Assembly: GCF_000473325.1 (NCBI RefSeq)
Contig: NZ_KI421513.1
Coordinates: forward strand, 1,807,217-1,871,216
Source: Leisingera caerulea DSM 24564
GTDB taxonomy: Bacteria; Pseudomonadota; Alphaproteobacteria; Rhodobacterales; Rhodobacteraceae
Reading direction: 5' to 3'
DNA length: 64,000 nt
Shown: positions 33,932 to 44,385 of the stretch, piece after piece
Layout: every line of letters begins with the position of its first letter
Position numbering within the stretch: the first letter of the stretch is position 1
The notes under the pieces: generated by a model
Told to the model about the DNA's origin: nothing
What the model saw: only the letters and a program-made list of their open reading frames with translations
Database searches by the model: none
Program-made: the position numbers and the translations under genes

Positions 33932-35427
33932 TCTCACTCGGGCTGCGCCGGGCTGCCCGCCAGCTCCGGCTGGCGCCGGCGGCGCTGGCTGTTGGCGGCG
34001 GCGCGCTGCTGTCGCTGTCGCTCGCACCCTGGCAACTCCTGTTCGGGCTGCCGGTGGCGCTGGCTGCTGCGGGCTGGCTGATTCTGCAAGCTGCCCCGGC
34101 CCGCACGGCGGCGCTGGCGGGCTGGCTGTTCGGGCTGGGGTATTTTGCCTTTGGCCTGTCGTGGATCATCGAACCCTTCCAAATCGACCCGGAGCGCCAC
34201 GCTTGGATGGCGCCTTTTGCGCTGGTGTTCCTGGCCGCGGGCCTTGCCCTGTTCTGGGGTGCGGCCTTTGGCCTGACCGCCCGGTTCAGCCGCGGTGCCT
34301 GGCGGGTGCCGGTGCTGGTAGCCGTGTGGACGCTGGCGGAGTTCGCCCGGGCCTATCTGCTGACCGGGTTCCCCTGGGCAGCCTTCGGCCAGTTCTGGAT
34401 TGATACGCCAGCCGCAAACCTGCTGCCCTGGATCGGGCCGCAGGGGCTGGGGCTGCTGACGCTGGCGGCGTTCCTGCCGCTGGCTCTGATCCGGCAAAAC
34501 CCGCTTGCCGCTGCCGCGCCGCTTGCCCTGTGCGCTGCCGCGGTTTTTGCCGTTCCGGCCCCGCCGCAGGCCGCGGACACGGGCAAGACGGTGCGAATCG
34601 TGCAGCCCAACGCGCCGCAGAATCTGAAATGGCACCCGGATCACCGCTGGGAATTTGTCCGCCGCTCCGTTGCGTTTTCGGCAGGGGAGCCGCGCCCAGA
34701 TCTGATCGTCTGGCCGGAAACCGCGGTGCCGCAGCTGTTGAACTACGCTGAGGACACTTTGCGGGTCATCTCCGAAAGCGCGGGCGGCGTGCCGGTTCTG
34801 CTGGGCATCCAGCGGGAGGAGGCAGGCGCCTATTACAATTCCGCGGTGCTGCTGGACGCCGACGGCATGGCCACGGCCACCTATGACAAGGCGCATCTGG
34901 TCCCGTTCGGGGAATATGTGCCGTTCGGCGACCTCATGGCTCGCTTTGGCATCTACGGCTTTGCCTCCCAGGCGGGCGCGGGCTATGCCGCCGGGCCGGG
35001 CGCGGACGTGATGGATCTGCCGGTTGGCAGCGCCCTGCCGCTGATCTGCTATGAGGCTGTTTTTCCTCAGGATGTGAACGCTGCCCGAACCCGGCCGCAG
35101 ATGCTGGTGCAGATCACCAATGACGCCTGGTTCGGCACCCGGTCCGGCCCGTACCAGCATCTGGTGCAGGCCCGGATGCGGGCGCTGGAGCAGGGGCTGC
35201 CGATGATCCGCGCCGCCAACACCGGCGTCTCCGCCATGATCGCGCCGGACGGGTCGATGCTGGACAGCCTGCCGCTGGGCGATGCCGGATATATCGACGC
35301 AAGCCTGCCGGCAGCGCTGCCGCCGACGCTTTACAGCCGTACCGGCGACTGGCCGGTCCTGCTGCTGTGTCTTTTGAGCGCAGTTGCCGCAATCTTCCGC
35401 CACAGGCCCCTTGCGCTGCGGTCATAG
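33928..35427 (+). CDS. lnt: Apolipoprotein N-acyltransferase
   Basis: A 499-residue inner-membrane enzyme that adds the third acyl chain to lipoproteins. About six membrane helices occupy the first 210 residues. The nitrilase-fold catalytic domain has the triad Glu264 (VWPETAVP), Lys321 (YDKAHLVPFGEYVPF) and Cys374 (PLICYEAVF), and a last helix closes the C-terminus (WPVLLLCLLSAVAAIF). The length and residues match active Lnt. Confidence 0.94.
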   Translation: MISLGLRRAARQLRLAPAALAVGGGALLSLSLAPWQLLFGLPVALAAAGWLILQAAPARTAALAGWLFGLGYFAFGLSWIIEPFQIDPERHAWMAPFALVFLAAGLALFWGAAFGLTARFSRGAWRVPVLVAVWTLAEFARAYLLTGFPWAAFGQFWIDTPAANLLPWIGPQGLGLLTLAAFLPLALIRQNPLAAAAPLALCAAAVFAVPAPPQAADTGKTVRIVQPNAPQNLKWHPDHRWEFVRRSVAFSAGEPRPDLIVWPETAVPQLLNYAEDTLRVISESAGGVPVLLGIQREEAGAYYNSAVLLDADGMATATYDKAHLVPFGEYVPFGDLMARFGIYGFASQAGAGYAAGPGADVMDLPVGSALPLICYEAVFPQDVNAARTRPQMLVQITNDAWFGTRSGPYQHLVQARMRALEQGLPMIRAANTGVSAMIAPDGSMLDSLPLGDAGYIDASLPAALPPTLYSRTGDWPVLLLCLLSAVAAIFRHRPLALRS

Positions 35428-35490
35428 CTGATTAACTCTATCCGAATATAGATTGACCCGCGCGGTCTTGCCGCGTAATGCGGCCCGATA

Positions 35491-35539
35491 CCTGCCACAA
35501 CGGCTTCCTGGCGTGGCGGGCTGAACCTCAATGGAGCAC
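35491..35539 (+). promoter_or_regulatory. SAM/SAH riboswitch upstream of metK
   Basis: CCTGCCAC (35491-35498) pairs with GTGGCGGG (35513-35520) over eight base pairs with one G-T. The loop contains AACGGCTTCCTG, and the 3' segment GGAGC (35533-35537) can form the pseudoknot with GCTTC of that loop. Loop and 3' element match the SAM/SAH riboswitch core of Rhodobacterales. GGAGC is also the ribosome-binding site of metK, so ligand binding would hide it and block translation when S-adenosylmethionine is plentiful. Confidence 0.92.
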
Positions 35540-35545
35540 TCTTTC

Positions 35546-36727
<1,182 letters not shown>

Positions 36728-36748
36728 GGCCAAGAGGCAGCAACAGGG

Positions 36749-36776
36749 GAGCGGGCCGAAGGGTCCGCTCTTTTTT
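36749..36776 (+). terminator. Rho-independent terminator after metK
   Basis: GAGCGGGCC pairs with GGTCCGCTC (one G-T) around GAAG, followed by six T residues. Confidence 0.87.
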
Positions 36777-36958
36777 CATGTCCGGGGGGCTCCCGCCCGG
36801 ACCGGCGCATTCCGGGAATGCACCTCTCCCGTTGGGCCCGGCGCCGCGCGGCGGCGCGGCGCACCCTGGAGGACGAACCGCGGTCCTGTTGAGGCTGGAG
36901 CCGGACGCCGGGCTGCGCCATAGTGGCCGGGTGGAATTCATCAGCTGCCGGGGCCGCG

Positions 36959-37624
36959 ATGCTGCGATTGACGACTGCTTTTCTTTGCCTGGTGCTGCCG
37001 GCGGCTGCGGCTGCAAAGGAGGCGCTGCCGCAGAAGTTCAGCCTGCGGGGGCAAACGCTTGTCTATGACACCGAAACGGATGTGGAAGGCGAGCCGGCTG
37101 AGATCACCGACGAGGACATTGATAAGCTTCAGGGTATTCTGGCGCAGACCCCGGAAATTACCGAATTGCAGCTCAACAGCATCGGCGGCAGCGTCTATGC
37201 CGGCGAGGAGCTTGCCGCGCTGGTGCTGGAATACGGGCTCGACACCGTGATCGACGGCGAATGCATCAGCGCCTGCGTGGATGTCTTCCTGGCGGGCAAA
37301 CGGCGGCGGATGACGCTTGGCTCCCGCATCGGGTTCCATCAGCGCAACTGGCCGGCGCCTGCTGTGCATAAATTTTACCGCAGCGAGCGGCGGGTGCAGC
37401 GCTGGTCGACGCCGTTTGAGTTCGGCTCGTGGATCTATGAGGATACCCAGCGCGAAATCTATGATCACCTCAGCTATATGGTGGCGCGCGGTGTCGACCC
37501 GGGCTTTGCCATCGAAACGCTGCGCACCGATCCGGACGGAGAGTGGTATCCCAGCCGGTTGCGCCTGATCGCTGCCGGGGTTTTGCGGGAGGTTCTGCCC
37601 GGGCAGCCGCGCCAGCCGCGCTGA
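36959..37624 (+). CDS. Secreted ClpP-like (crotonase-fold) serine protease homologue
   Basis: A 221-residue exported protein: signal peptide LRLTTAFLCLVLPAAAAAK, then a ClpP/SppA-type fold (LQLNSIGGSVYAGEELAALVLEYGLDTVIDGECISACVDVFLAGKRRRM, then IGFHQRNW). By alignment with ClpP-like periplasmic proteins, the Ser of ECISACV is the likely nucleophile, backed by the oxyanion NSIGGSV loop, and the His of GFHQ is the probable base. The ATG at 36959 gives the best signal peptide. The protein stands alone between metK and trmB; its substrate is unknown. Confidence 0.75.
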   Translation: MLRLTTAFLCLVLPAAAAAKEALPQKFSLRGQTLVYDTETDVEGEPAEITDEDIDKLQGILAQTPEITELQLNSIGGSVYAGEELAALVLEYGLDTVIDGECISACVDVFLAGKRRRMTLGSRIGFHQRNWPAPAVHKFYRSERRVQRWSTPFEFGSWIYEDTQREIYDHLSYMVARGVDPGFAIETLRTDPDGEWYPSRLRLIAAGVLREVLPGQPRQPR

Positions 37625-37705
37625 CGCCGGCTTGACCCTGAGGCCCGGTTGCGGCAGAGGAGCGGCCAGCCTTTCAAATACTGCCTCGAACAGGAGCCCA
37701 GACGC

Positions 37706-38491
37706 ATGTCCGGCGACCAGAAGCCCCGCGACGACCAGTCCAAGGATGCCCAGCCCGCCGCCGCCAATGCGGCAGAGAAACACGCCAGCGGCGCGCCCTG
37801 GCGCAATTTCTATGGCCGCTTCAAGGGCAAGACGCTGAAGGACAGCCAGAAGCGCTATCTGGACGAGGATCTGGCCAAGCTCAGCCCCGGCGCCGTCGGC
37901 TGGGAGGAAAACCCGGAGCGCACGCCGCTGGACCTGGACGCGCTGTTCGGCGGCAAGGATGTCTGGTTGGAGGTCGGCTTTGGCGGCGGCGAGCATCTGG
38001 TGCATCAGGCCGTCAGCAATCCGGATGTCGGCATCATCGGTGCCGAACCCTTTATCAACGGCGTGGCGATGCTGCTGGGCAAGATCCGCAACGCAGGCGC
38101 GGACAATATCGCCATCCACCCGGGCGATGCCCGCGATCTGATGGATGTGCTGCCCGCGGGGTCCATTTCGCGCGCTTTCCTGCTGTACCCGGACCCCTGG
38201 CCGAAGAAGCGCCACCACCGCCGCCGCTTTGTGACGCAGGAGCATCTGGAGCCGCTGGCCCGCTGCCTGAAGCCAGGCGCGATCTTCCGGGTGGCGACCG
38301 ATATTCCGGATTACGTGCGCCAAACCCTGGAGGAGGTGCCGAAGGCGGGATTCGAATGGCTGGCCGAAGGTCCGACCGACTGGCGCCAGCCCTGGGACGA
38401 CTGGATTTCCACCCGCTATGAGCAGAAAGCCCTGCGCGAGGGCCGCACCCCGCATTACCTGACCTTCCGCCGCCTGGAGCAGGGCCAATAG
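37706..38491 (+). CDS. trmB: tRNA (guanine-N7-)-methyltransferase
   Basis: TrmB makes m7G46 in tRNA using S-adenosylmethionine. The protein has 261 residues, with a charged N-terminal extension (to about residue 35), the SAM motif LEVGFGGGEHL near residue 90, and the family signature YPDPWPKKRHHRRRF near 160. CAGGAG precedes the ATG at 37706. It follows metK, the source of its cofactor, but lies behind the metK terminator. Confidence 0.94.
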   Translation: MSGDQKPRDDQSKDAQPAAANAAEKHASGAPWRNFYGRFKGKTLKDSQKRYLDEDLAKLSPGAVGWEENPERTPLDLDALFGGKDVWLEVGFGGGEHLVHQAVSNPDVGIIGAEPFINGVAMLLGKIRNAGADNIAIHPGDARDLMDVLPAGSISRAFLLYPDPWPKKRHHRRRFVTQEHLEPLARCLKPGAIFRVATDIPDYVRQTLEEVPKAGFEWLAEGPTDWRQPWDDWISTRYEQKALREGRTPHYLTFRRLEQGQ

Positions 38492-38568
38492 CGCTGGACC
38501 GGCCAGATCCAATCCGGTACCGATAGCGCAAACGAACAGACGAACGACCGACAGACGAAGGAAGCCCC

Positions 38569-39915
38569 ATGTCCGGACACGGCACGCCCATCCCGATGAC
38601 CTCGCACCGCTCTGGCCCGCTGACCGGCGTGGCAGAGGTGCCCGGCGACAAGTCGATTTCGCACCGGTCGCTGATCCTGGGCGCGCTGTCGGTGGGGGAG
38701 ACCAAGATCTCCGGCCTGCTGGAAGGCGAAGACGTGCTGGACACCGCCAAGGCGATGCAGGCCTTTGGCGCCGAGGTGGTGAACCACGGCGGCGGCAACT
38801 GGTCGGTGTTCGGCGTTGGCGTCGGGGGCTTTGCCGAGCCGGACAATGTGATCGACTGCGGCAACTCCGGCACCGGGGTGCGGCTGATCATGGGGGTGAT
38901 GGCGACCTCTCCGATTACTGCGACCTTCACCGGCGATGCCTCGCTGAACAAGCGCCCGATGGCGCGTGTGACCGACCCGCTGGCATTGTTCGGGACCCAG
39001 TCCGTGGGCCGCTCCGGCGGGCGGCTGCCGATGACCATCGTTGGCGCGGCGGACCCGGTGCCGGTCCGCTATGAGGTGCCCGTGCCGTCGGCGCAGGTGA
39101 AGTCGGCGGTGCTGTTTGCTGGCCTCAACGCGCCCGGCAAGACCGTGGTGATCGAGAAGGAAGCCACCCGCGACCATACTGAGCGGATGCTGGCAGGCTT
39201 CGGCGCCGAGATCACCACCGAGCAGACCGAGGAGGGCCGCGTCATCACCCTGACCGGCCGCCCGGAGCTGAAGCCGCAAGTGATCGCGGTGCCGCGCGAC
39301 CCGTCCTCCGCCGCCTTTCCGGTCTGTGCCGCGCTGATCACACCCGGCTCCGACGTGCTGGTGCCGAACATCGGCCTCAACCCGACCCGCGCGGGCCTCT
39401 ACTACACCCTGCAGGACATGGGGGCCGACCTGACGTTTGAGAACATGCGCGAGGAGGGCGGCGAGCCGGTGGCCGATCTGCGCGCCAAGTACTCGCCCGG
39501 CATGAAGGGTATCGAAGTACCGCCGGAGCGCGCGGCCTCGATGATCGACGAATACCCGGTGCTGTCGGTTGTGGCCGCCTTTGCCGAAGGCAAGACCATG
39601 ATGGGTGGCGTCAAGGAGCTGCGCGTTAAGGAAAGCGACCGGATCGACGCGATGGCCAAGGGCCTGCGCGCCAATGGCGTCACCGTCGAGGAAGGCGAGG
39701 ACTGGTGGGAGGTCACCGGCCTTGGCATCGAAGGCGTGCCGGGTGGCGGCACCTGCGAAAGCTTCCTGGACCACCGCATCGCTATGTCCTTCATGGTAAT
39801 GGGCATGGGCGCGCAGAACGCGGTCTCCGTGGACGACGGCAGCCCGATCGCCACCTCCTTTCCGATCTTTGAGACCCTGATGGGCAATCTGGGGGCCAAA
39901 CTGGAGCGCACATGA
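38569..39915 (+). CDS. aroA: 3-phosphoshikimate 1-carboxyvinyltransferase (EPSP synthase), class II-like
   Basis: AroA makes 5-enolpyruvylshikimate 3-phosphate in the shikimate pathway. The 448-residue sequence begins with [22 protein letters not shown] and [21 protein letters not shown], which resemble class II enzymes such as that of Agrobacterium CP4, and ends with [15 protein letters not shown] and [13 protein letters not shown]. At the position of the CP4 Ala100 it has Gly (GNSGTG), as in ordinary enzymes. Its stop overlaps the cmk start by ATGA, as in many Rhodobacterales. Confidence 0.95.
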   Translation: MSGHGTPIPMTSHRSGPLTGVAEVPGDKSISHRSLILGALSVGETKISGLLEGEDVLDTAKAMQAFGAEVVNHGGGNWSVFGVGVGGFAEPDNVIDCGNSGTGVRLIMGVMATSPITATFTGDASLNKRPMARVTDPLALFGTQSVGRSGGRLPMTIVGAADPVPVRYEVPVPSAQVKSAVLFAGLNAPGKTVVIEKEATRDHTERMLAGFGAEITTEQTEEGRVITLTGRPELKPQVIAVPRDPSSAAFPVCAALITPGSDVLVPNIGLNPTRAGLYYTLQDMGADLTFENMREEGGEPVADLRAKYSPGMKGIEVPPERAASMIDEYPVLSVVAAFAEGKTMMGGVKELRVKESDRIDAMAKGLRANGVTVEEGEDWWEVTGLGIEGVPGGGTCESFLDHRIAMSFMVMGMGAQNAVSVDDGSPIATSFPIFETLMGNLGAKLERT

Positions 39916-40535
39916 GCAACAGCTTCACCATAGCGGTCGACGGACCGGCCGCCGCAGGCAAGGGCACCATCTCCAAGGCGGTGGCGGCCCATTACGGGTT
40001 CGGCCATCTGGACACCGGGCTGCTGTACCGGGCCGTCGGGGCGAAGATGATGGAGGGCGTGGCCCCGGTCACGGCAGCGCAGACCCTGACGCCGGAAGAT
40101 CTGGCGCGCGAGGATCTGCGCGGGCCGGAAGTGGCACAGGCTGCCTCCAAGGTGGCAGTGATTTCCGAAGTGCGCGCGGCGCTGGTCGACTTCCAGCGCG
40201 CCTTTGCCCGCCGGGCGGGCGGCGCGGTGCTGGACGGGCGCGATATCGGCACGGTGATCTGCCCCTATGCGCAGGTGAAGCTGTTTGTCACCGCCAGCGC
40301 CGAGGTGCGCGCGCGGCGGCGTTTCCTGGAGCTGACGGCAGCAGGCAAGGTGATTACGCTTGCCGAAGTGCTGGCGGACGTGAAGGCCCGCGACGACCGC
40401 GACATGAACCGCGCCGAGGCGCCGCTGAAACCGGCCGATGATGCGGTGCTGATCGACACCAGCGAGCTGAGCATCGAAGAGGCGCTGGCCAAGGCTTTGG
40501 CGGTGATCGAAAGCCGCATGGAAACCGCCGGCTGA
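39912..40535 (+). CDS. cmk: Cytidylate kinase
   Basis: Cmk phosphorylates CMP and dCMP. The 207-residue protein has the P-loop [10 protein letters not shown] at residues 10-19, the substrate motif [20 protein letters not shown] near residue 110, and a lid region RARRRFLEL. It overlaps aroA by four bases. rpsA, which often follows, is absent here; a YHS-like gene on the other strand follows instead. Confidence 0.95.
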   Translation: MSNSFTIAVDGPAAAGKGTISKAVAAHYGFGHLDTGLLYRAVGAKMMEGVAPVTAAQTLTPEDLAREDLRGPEVAQAASKVAVISEVRAALVDFQRAFARRAGGAVLDGRDIGTVICPYAQVKLFVTASAEVRARRRFLELTAAGKVITLAEVLADVKARDDRDMNRAEAPLKPADDAVLIDTSELSIEEALAKALAVIESRMETAG

Positions 40536-40630
40536 CGCGCAATCGCCCGCAACTGATGCACAGCTGCGGGCGCAGGGGCAGGCACGGCGGAACGGTGCCG
40601 CCTGCCCGGCGGGACACGGGCAGCGCGGGA

Positions 40631-41110
40631 TCAGAGTTCGCTGACAGCCACGTGCTTGATCTGGCCCCACTGGCTGTCCGCGGTCTTGGCGGTGCCGGCC
40701 ACGTCCTCCAGGAAGGCGGCGCGGGTGGCGGCGTTCAGGAACAGGAACAGCTTGCCGTCATGCACCAGGTACTGGTCCGGGTCGCCGTCGAACTTCTTGC
40801 CGACTGACACGCCGTAAGAGCAGAAGCCGCCATGCTGCGGCAGGTATTTCGCCGGGTTGGCCTCGAACGCGGTCTTGTTCTCTTCCGAGGCAAAATAATA
40901 CGACGCGCCGTCCACGGTGGCGGAGTAGGTGGCCATGCCCTCCACCGGGTTGCGGCTGTCCAGCAGCGCCACCAGGTCGACGCCATGCGCGCCCAGCGGC
41001 GCGCCGCCGGCGGAGATGCCGTTGGAGACGTTGACCTCGTCCGCGGCATAGGCGGGCGCGGCCAGCGCGGCTGAGATGGAGATCAGGGCGGTTGTCAGAA
41101 GCGTTTTCAT
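40631..41110 (-). CDS. Exported YHS-domain-like protein
   Basis: A 159-residue secreted protein with signal peptide MKTLLTTALISISAALAAPAYAADE. The mature part carries AVLDxx-type features of YHS proteins: VDLVALLDSRNPVEGMATYSATVDGASYYFASEENKTAFEANPAKYLPQHGGFCSYGVS, the classic YHS pattern in which a protein scavenges or senses a metal such as copper. GAGGA precedes the ATG at 41110. Its role is unproven; related proteins are predicted periplasmic metal-binding domains. Confidence 0.75.
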   Translation of the reverse strand: MKTLLTTALISISAALAAPAYAADEVNVSNGISAGGAPLGAHGVDLVALLDSRNPVEGMATYSATVDGASYYFASEENKTAFEANPAKYLPQHGGFCSYGVSVGKKFDGDPDQYLVHDGKLFLFLNAATRAAFLEDVAGTAKTADSQWGQIKHVAVSEL

Positions 41111-41347
41111 GTTGGTCCTCATCGGGTTCAAGAGCGGGTTCAAGATGTCCGGGGCGGTCTGTGCGGCCCGGTGATCTGAAGCTAAGTCCGCAGCGCTGGA
41201 CGTTTAATCTCCATCCGTTCCGGTGATCTTGCAGATCGTCCCGAATTTTCGGGCTGATCACTTGATGCGCCCTCACCCAACTGTGCATGGAGCCGCGGGC
41301 GGCAGCACATTAGCCTGAAAGACAGCGTCAATAGGGGAGGTGCCGTC

Positions 41348-41881
41348 ATGGCCTGGCTGCGGACATTTGTGATTGCTTGCGTGTTGGCTGTGCCCGCGCT
41401 GGCGCAGGACACGGCACCAGAGCCGGAGCCGCCGATGACCTATGAACGGCTCGGGCGCATCCTGTTTGCCCTGGACGGCGGGGCGCAGCCGGTGGGGCCG
41501 GGCTTTCAGCTGACAATCGCCGGGGTGCCGGTGCTGGTGGTCACCGACCCGGCCGCGGACCGGATGCGGGCGATGGTGCCGCTGCGCCCTGCAGAGGAGC
41601 TGACGGCGGAGGAACTGATGCGGATGATGCAGGCCAATTTCGACTCCGCGCTGGATGCGCGCTATGCGGTGGCGCGGGGCCAGCTGTGGGCGGTGTTCAT
41701 CCACCCGCTGTCGCCGCTGCAAAAGGATCAGCTGATCTCGGGCCTGGGGCAGACGGTGAACATCGCCCGCACCTACGGGACGCTCTACACCGGCGGGGCC
41801 CTGCAGTTCCGCGGCGGCGACAGCCCGGGGATTCAGCGGCAGCTGATCGAGGAGCTGCTGGAAAAAGGCGAGGAAATCTAG
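41348..41881 (+). CDS. Hypothetical exported protein
   Basis: A 177-residue protein with a signal peptide (WLRTFVIACVLAVPALAQ), then a compact alpha/beta domain (YERLGRILFALDGGAQPVGPGFQLTIAGVPVLVVTDPAADRMRAMVPL, then MMQANFDSALDARYAVARGQLWAVFIHPLSPL) with the size and pattern of a secretion-chaperone or YbjN-like fold, although no confident family match can be made. GGGGAGG precedes the ATG. It is divergent from the YHS-like gene across 237 bases. Confidence 0.65.
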   Translation: MAWLRTFVIACVLAVPALAQDTAPEPEPPMTYERLGRILFALDGGAQPVGPGFQLTIAGVPVLVVTDPAADRMRAMVPLRPAEELTAEELMRMMQANFDSALDARYAVARGQLWAVFIHPLSPLQKDQLISGLGQTVNIARTYGTLYTGGALQFRGGDSPGIQRQLIEELLEKGEEI

Positions 41882-42046
41882 CCGGCTGACCTTAACCCGG
41901 CGGATCCTCGGGGGCGCGCACGATAGTACGAAATTCAGCCTGGTTTTCCGGCCCGATGATGAATTTCGTCACCTCTGAGCCGGAATAATATGCGCCAAGT
42001 CGGATATGGCGGCCTAAAGTCGCCTCAAACAGCTTGGAGAGCGCAT

Positions 42047-43192
42047 ATGACCAGCTTTCAGGACCGCCTGACCGCGCTGCGCCGGGACTTCCACCGGCAC
42101 CCGGAGCTCGGCTTCCAGGAAAACCGCACCAAGGCCAGGGTGGCGGCGCACCTGCGCGGCCTGGGGCTGGAGGTGCATGAGGGTGCGGGTGTGGTCGGGC
42201 TACTGCGGGCCGGCACGGGCAACCGGGCCATCGGGCTGCGGGCCGATATGGATGCGCTGCCGATCAGCGAAACCTCTGCCCATGATTACGTCTCTGAAAC
42301 GCCGGGCGTGATGCACGCCTGCGGCCATGACGGGCACATGGCCATGCTCTTGGGGGCCGCCGAACGGCTGGCAAAGGAGCAGGGGTTTGACGGCACCGTC
42401 GTGTTCCTCTTCCAGCCCAACGAGGAACACGGCCTGGGCGCGCAGGCAATGATTTCCGAGGGCGTGCTGGAGCGGTTCCCGATCGAGGAGGTCTATGCCA
42501 TCCACAACTTGCCGGGCGCGCCGGTGGGGCAGGTCTCGACCCGGCCGGGGCAGATCTGCAGCAGCGAGAGCCTGTTTGAAATCGCGATCACGGGGCAGGG
42601 CGGCCATGCCTCGATGCCGCAGGCGGGGGTGGATGCCATCACTGTCGGCGCTGAAATGGTGCTGGCGCTGCAAACCATCGTCGCGCGCAAGCTGGCGCCG
42701 GGGGCGGGCGCGGTGGTGTCGGTGACCGAGTTCCTGACCGACGGCCAGCGCAACGTGCTGCCGGGCCATGCGGTGCTGAAGGGCGATGTGCGGGCGCGGG
42801 TGCCTCAGGATCGTGCGGCGGTGGAACGCTTCATGCGTCAGATCGCAGCCGGTGTCGCTGCCGCTCACGCAGTGCAGGTTGAGGTGAGCTTCAACACCGA
42901 GTTTATCGAAACCATCAACGCTGCAGGCCCCGCTGAGGCTGCCTGCCGCGCAGGCGAGGCCGCGGGCTGCGAGGTGATCCGTAACCGGCCGCCAATGAGC
43001 TTCTCCGAGGATTTCGCCCATTTCGCCAACGCCGTGCCCGGCTGCTTCCTGCTCTTGGGCAATGGCGGAGAGGGGCCGCACGGCCAGCCGCTGCATGCGG
43101 CGGATTATGATTTCAACGACGCTCTGCTGCCGATCGGCGCAGAGGTCTGGGTGCAGCTGGTGCGTGACCGGCTGCCAGCGGGAAAGGACTGA
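42047..43192 (+). CDS. M20-family amidohydrolase (hippurate/N-acyl-amino-acid hydrolase-like)
   Basis: A zinc amidohydrolase of 381 residues that removes acyl groups from amino acids or similar amines. It has the family HRHPELGFQE start, LRADMDALPI, HACGHDGHMAMLLGAA metal motif near residue 100, FQPNEEHG with the catalytic Glu pair, and GHAS near residue 190. GGAG lies before the ATG at 42047. It begins a tight operon with a diaminopropionate lyase (next gene two bases on), so its substrate may be an N-acylated diamino acid; this is inference. Confidence 0.85.
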   Translation: MTSFQDRLTALRRDFHRHPELGFQENRTKARVAAHLRGLGLEVHEGAGVVGLLRAGTGNRAIGLRADMDALPISETSAHDYVSETPGVMHACGHDGHMAMLLGAAERLAKEQGFDGTVVFLFQPNEEHGLGAQAMISEGVLERFPIEEVYAIHNLPGAPVGQVSTRPGQICSSESLFEIAITGQGGHASMPQAGVDAITVGAEMVLALQTIVARKLAPGAGAVVSVTEFLTDGQRNVLPGHAVLKGDVRARVPQDRAAVERFMRQIAAGVAAAHAVQVEVSFNTEFIETINAAGPAEAACRAGEAAGCEVIRNRPPMSFSEDFAHFANAVPGCFLLLGNGGEGPHGQPLHAADYDFNDALLPIGAEVWVQLVRDRLPAGKD

Positions 43193-43194
43193 CG

Positions 43195-44385
43195 ATGCTT
43201 GAACAATTTGATGCTGCTCTGCGCCACACGGCAGGGAACCCGAAATCCGGCGAAGCGGCATTTGCCGTTTTGTCCGAACAGGACTTTGGTGATGCCCAAG
43301 CGGAGATCACCGCCTGGGAGGGGTATGAGGCAACACCGCTGGTCTCCCTGGCCGGGCTTGCCGCGCAGATCGGCGTGGGCCGGATCGACTACAAGCACGA
43401 GGGCCCGCGGTTCGGCCTCGGCAGTTTTAAGGCGCTGGGCGGATCTTATGCGGCGCTGCGGGTGCTGCAGCGGGAGCTGAGCCGCCAGCTGGGCCAGGAT
43501 GTCAGCCTGGAGGAGATCCGCAAGGGCGCCCACAAGCATGCCTGCGCCGGGATCACGCTGGTTTCCGCCACCGATGGCAACCATGGCCGCTCGCTGGCCT
43601 GGGGCTGCCAGCGGTTCGGCGCGCCCTGCCGGATCTACATCCATGCCGAGGTCAGCGAGGGCCGCGCGGTGGCAATGCGCGAGCTGGGCGCCGAGGTGAT
43701 CCGGATCGACGGCGACTATGACGCCTCGGTGCTGCTGGCCAAGGAAGAGGCGGAGGAAAACGGCTGGTTTGTGGTCTCCGACACTTCATGGGAAGGCTAT
43801 ACCGAGCCGCCGCGCGATGTGATGGCCGGCTACAGCGTGATGACGCGCGAGGCTTGCGAGGCGATGGAGCAGGCGCCGACCCATGTGTTCCTGCAGGGCG
43901 GCGTCGGCGGACTGGCAGCCTCGGTCGCGGCGGCTTTGCGGCAGTTTTATGGGGCCAAGGCGCCGCGGGTGGTGATTGTTGAGCCGGAACTGGCGGCCTG
44001 CCTGTTTGACAGCGCCAAGGCGGGCAAGGCGACCAATTTCGCCATCAAGGAAGAAACCATCATGGCGGGCCTTTCTTGCGGTGAGCCGTCTGAAATGGCC
44101 TGGGAGATTTTGGCCGAAGAAGCCACCGACTTTGTGACCATCCCGGACAGCATCGTGGCCCCGGCGGTGCGGCTGCTAGCCAATGGCGAAACCGGCGATC
44201 CCGTGGTGGAGGCCGGCGAAAGCGCGGTGGCAGGCCTGTCCGCGCTGATCGCGGCTTGCCAGTCGGCAGATATGAAGAAAACTCTGGGCTTGGATGAAAG
44301 CTCGCGCGTGCTGCTGATCGGCTCTGAGGGCGTCACAGACCCTGCGATCTATGCCGCGATCATGGAAGGGAAGGACCATGTCTGA
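43195..44385 (+). CDS. dpaL: Diaminopropionate ammonia-lyase
   Basis: A PLP enzyme of 396 residues that converts 2,3-diaminopropionate to pyruvate and ammonia. The PLP lysine is Lys79 in LGSFKALGGSY, and the phosphate-binding loop is QGGVGGLAA near residue 237. TDGNHGRSLAWG and SWEGYTEPPRDVMAGYSVM are diagnostic for this family as distinct from threonine dehydratases. Its usual E. coli relatives (YgeX) also lie beside an M20 hydrolase (YgeY). It starts two bases after the amidohydrolase stop and is co-transcribed with it and with the M24 gene downstream. Confidence 0.88.
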   Translation: MLEQFDAALRHTAGNPKSGEAAFAVLSEQDFGDAQAEITAWEGYEATPLVSLAGLAAQIGVGRIDYKHEGPRFGLGSFKALGGSYAALRVLQRELSRQLGQDVSLEEIRKGAHKHACAGITLVSATDGNHGRSLAWGCQRFGAPCRIYIHAEVSEGRAVAMRELGAEVIRIDGDYDASVLLAKEEAEENGWFVVSDTSWEGYTEPPRDVMAGYSVMTREACEAMEQAPTHVFLQGGVGGLAASVAAALRQFYGAKAPRVVIVEPELAACLFDSAKAGKATNFAIKEETIMAGLSCGEPSEMAWEILAEEATDFVTIPDSIVAPAVRLLANGETGDPVVEAGESAVAGLSALIAACQSADMKKTLGLDESSRVLLIGSEGVTDPAIYAAIMEGKDHV

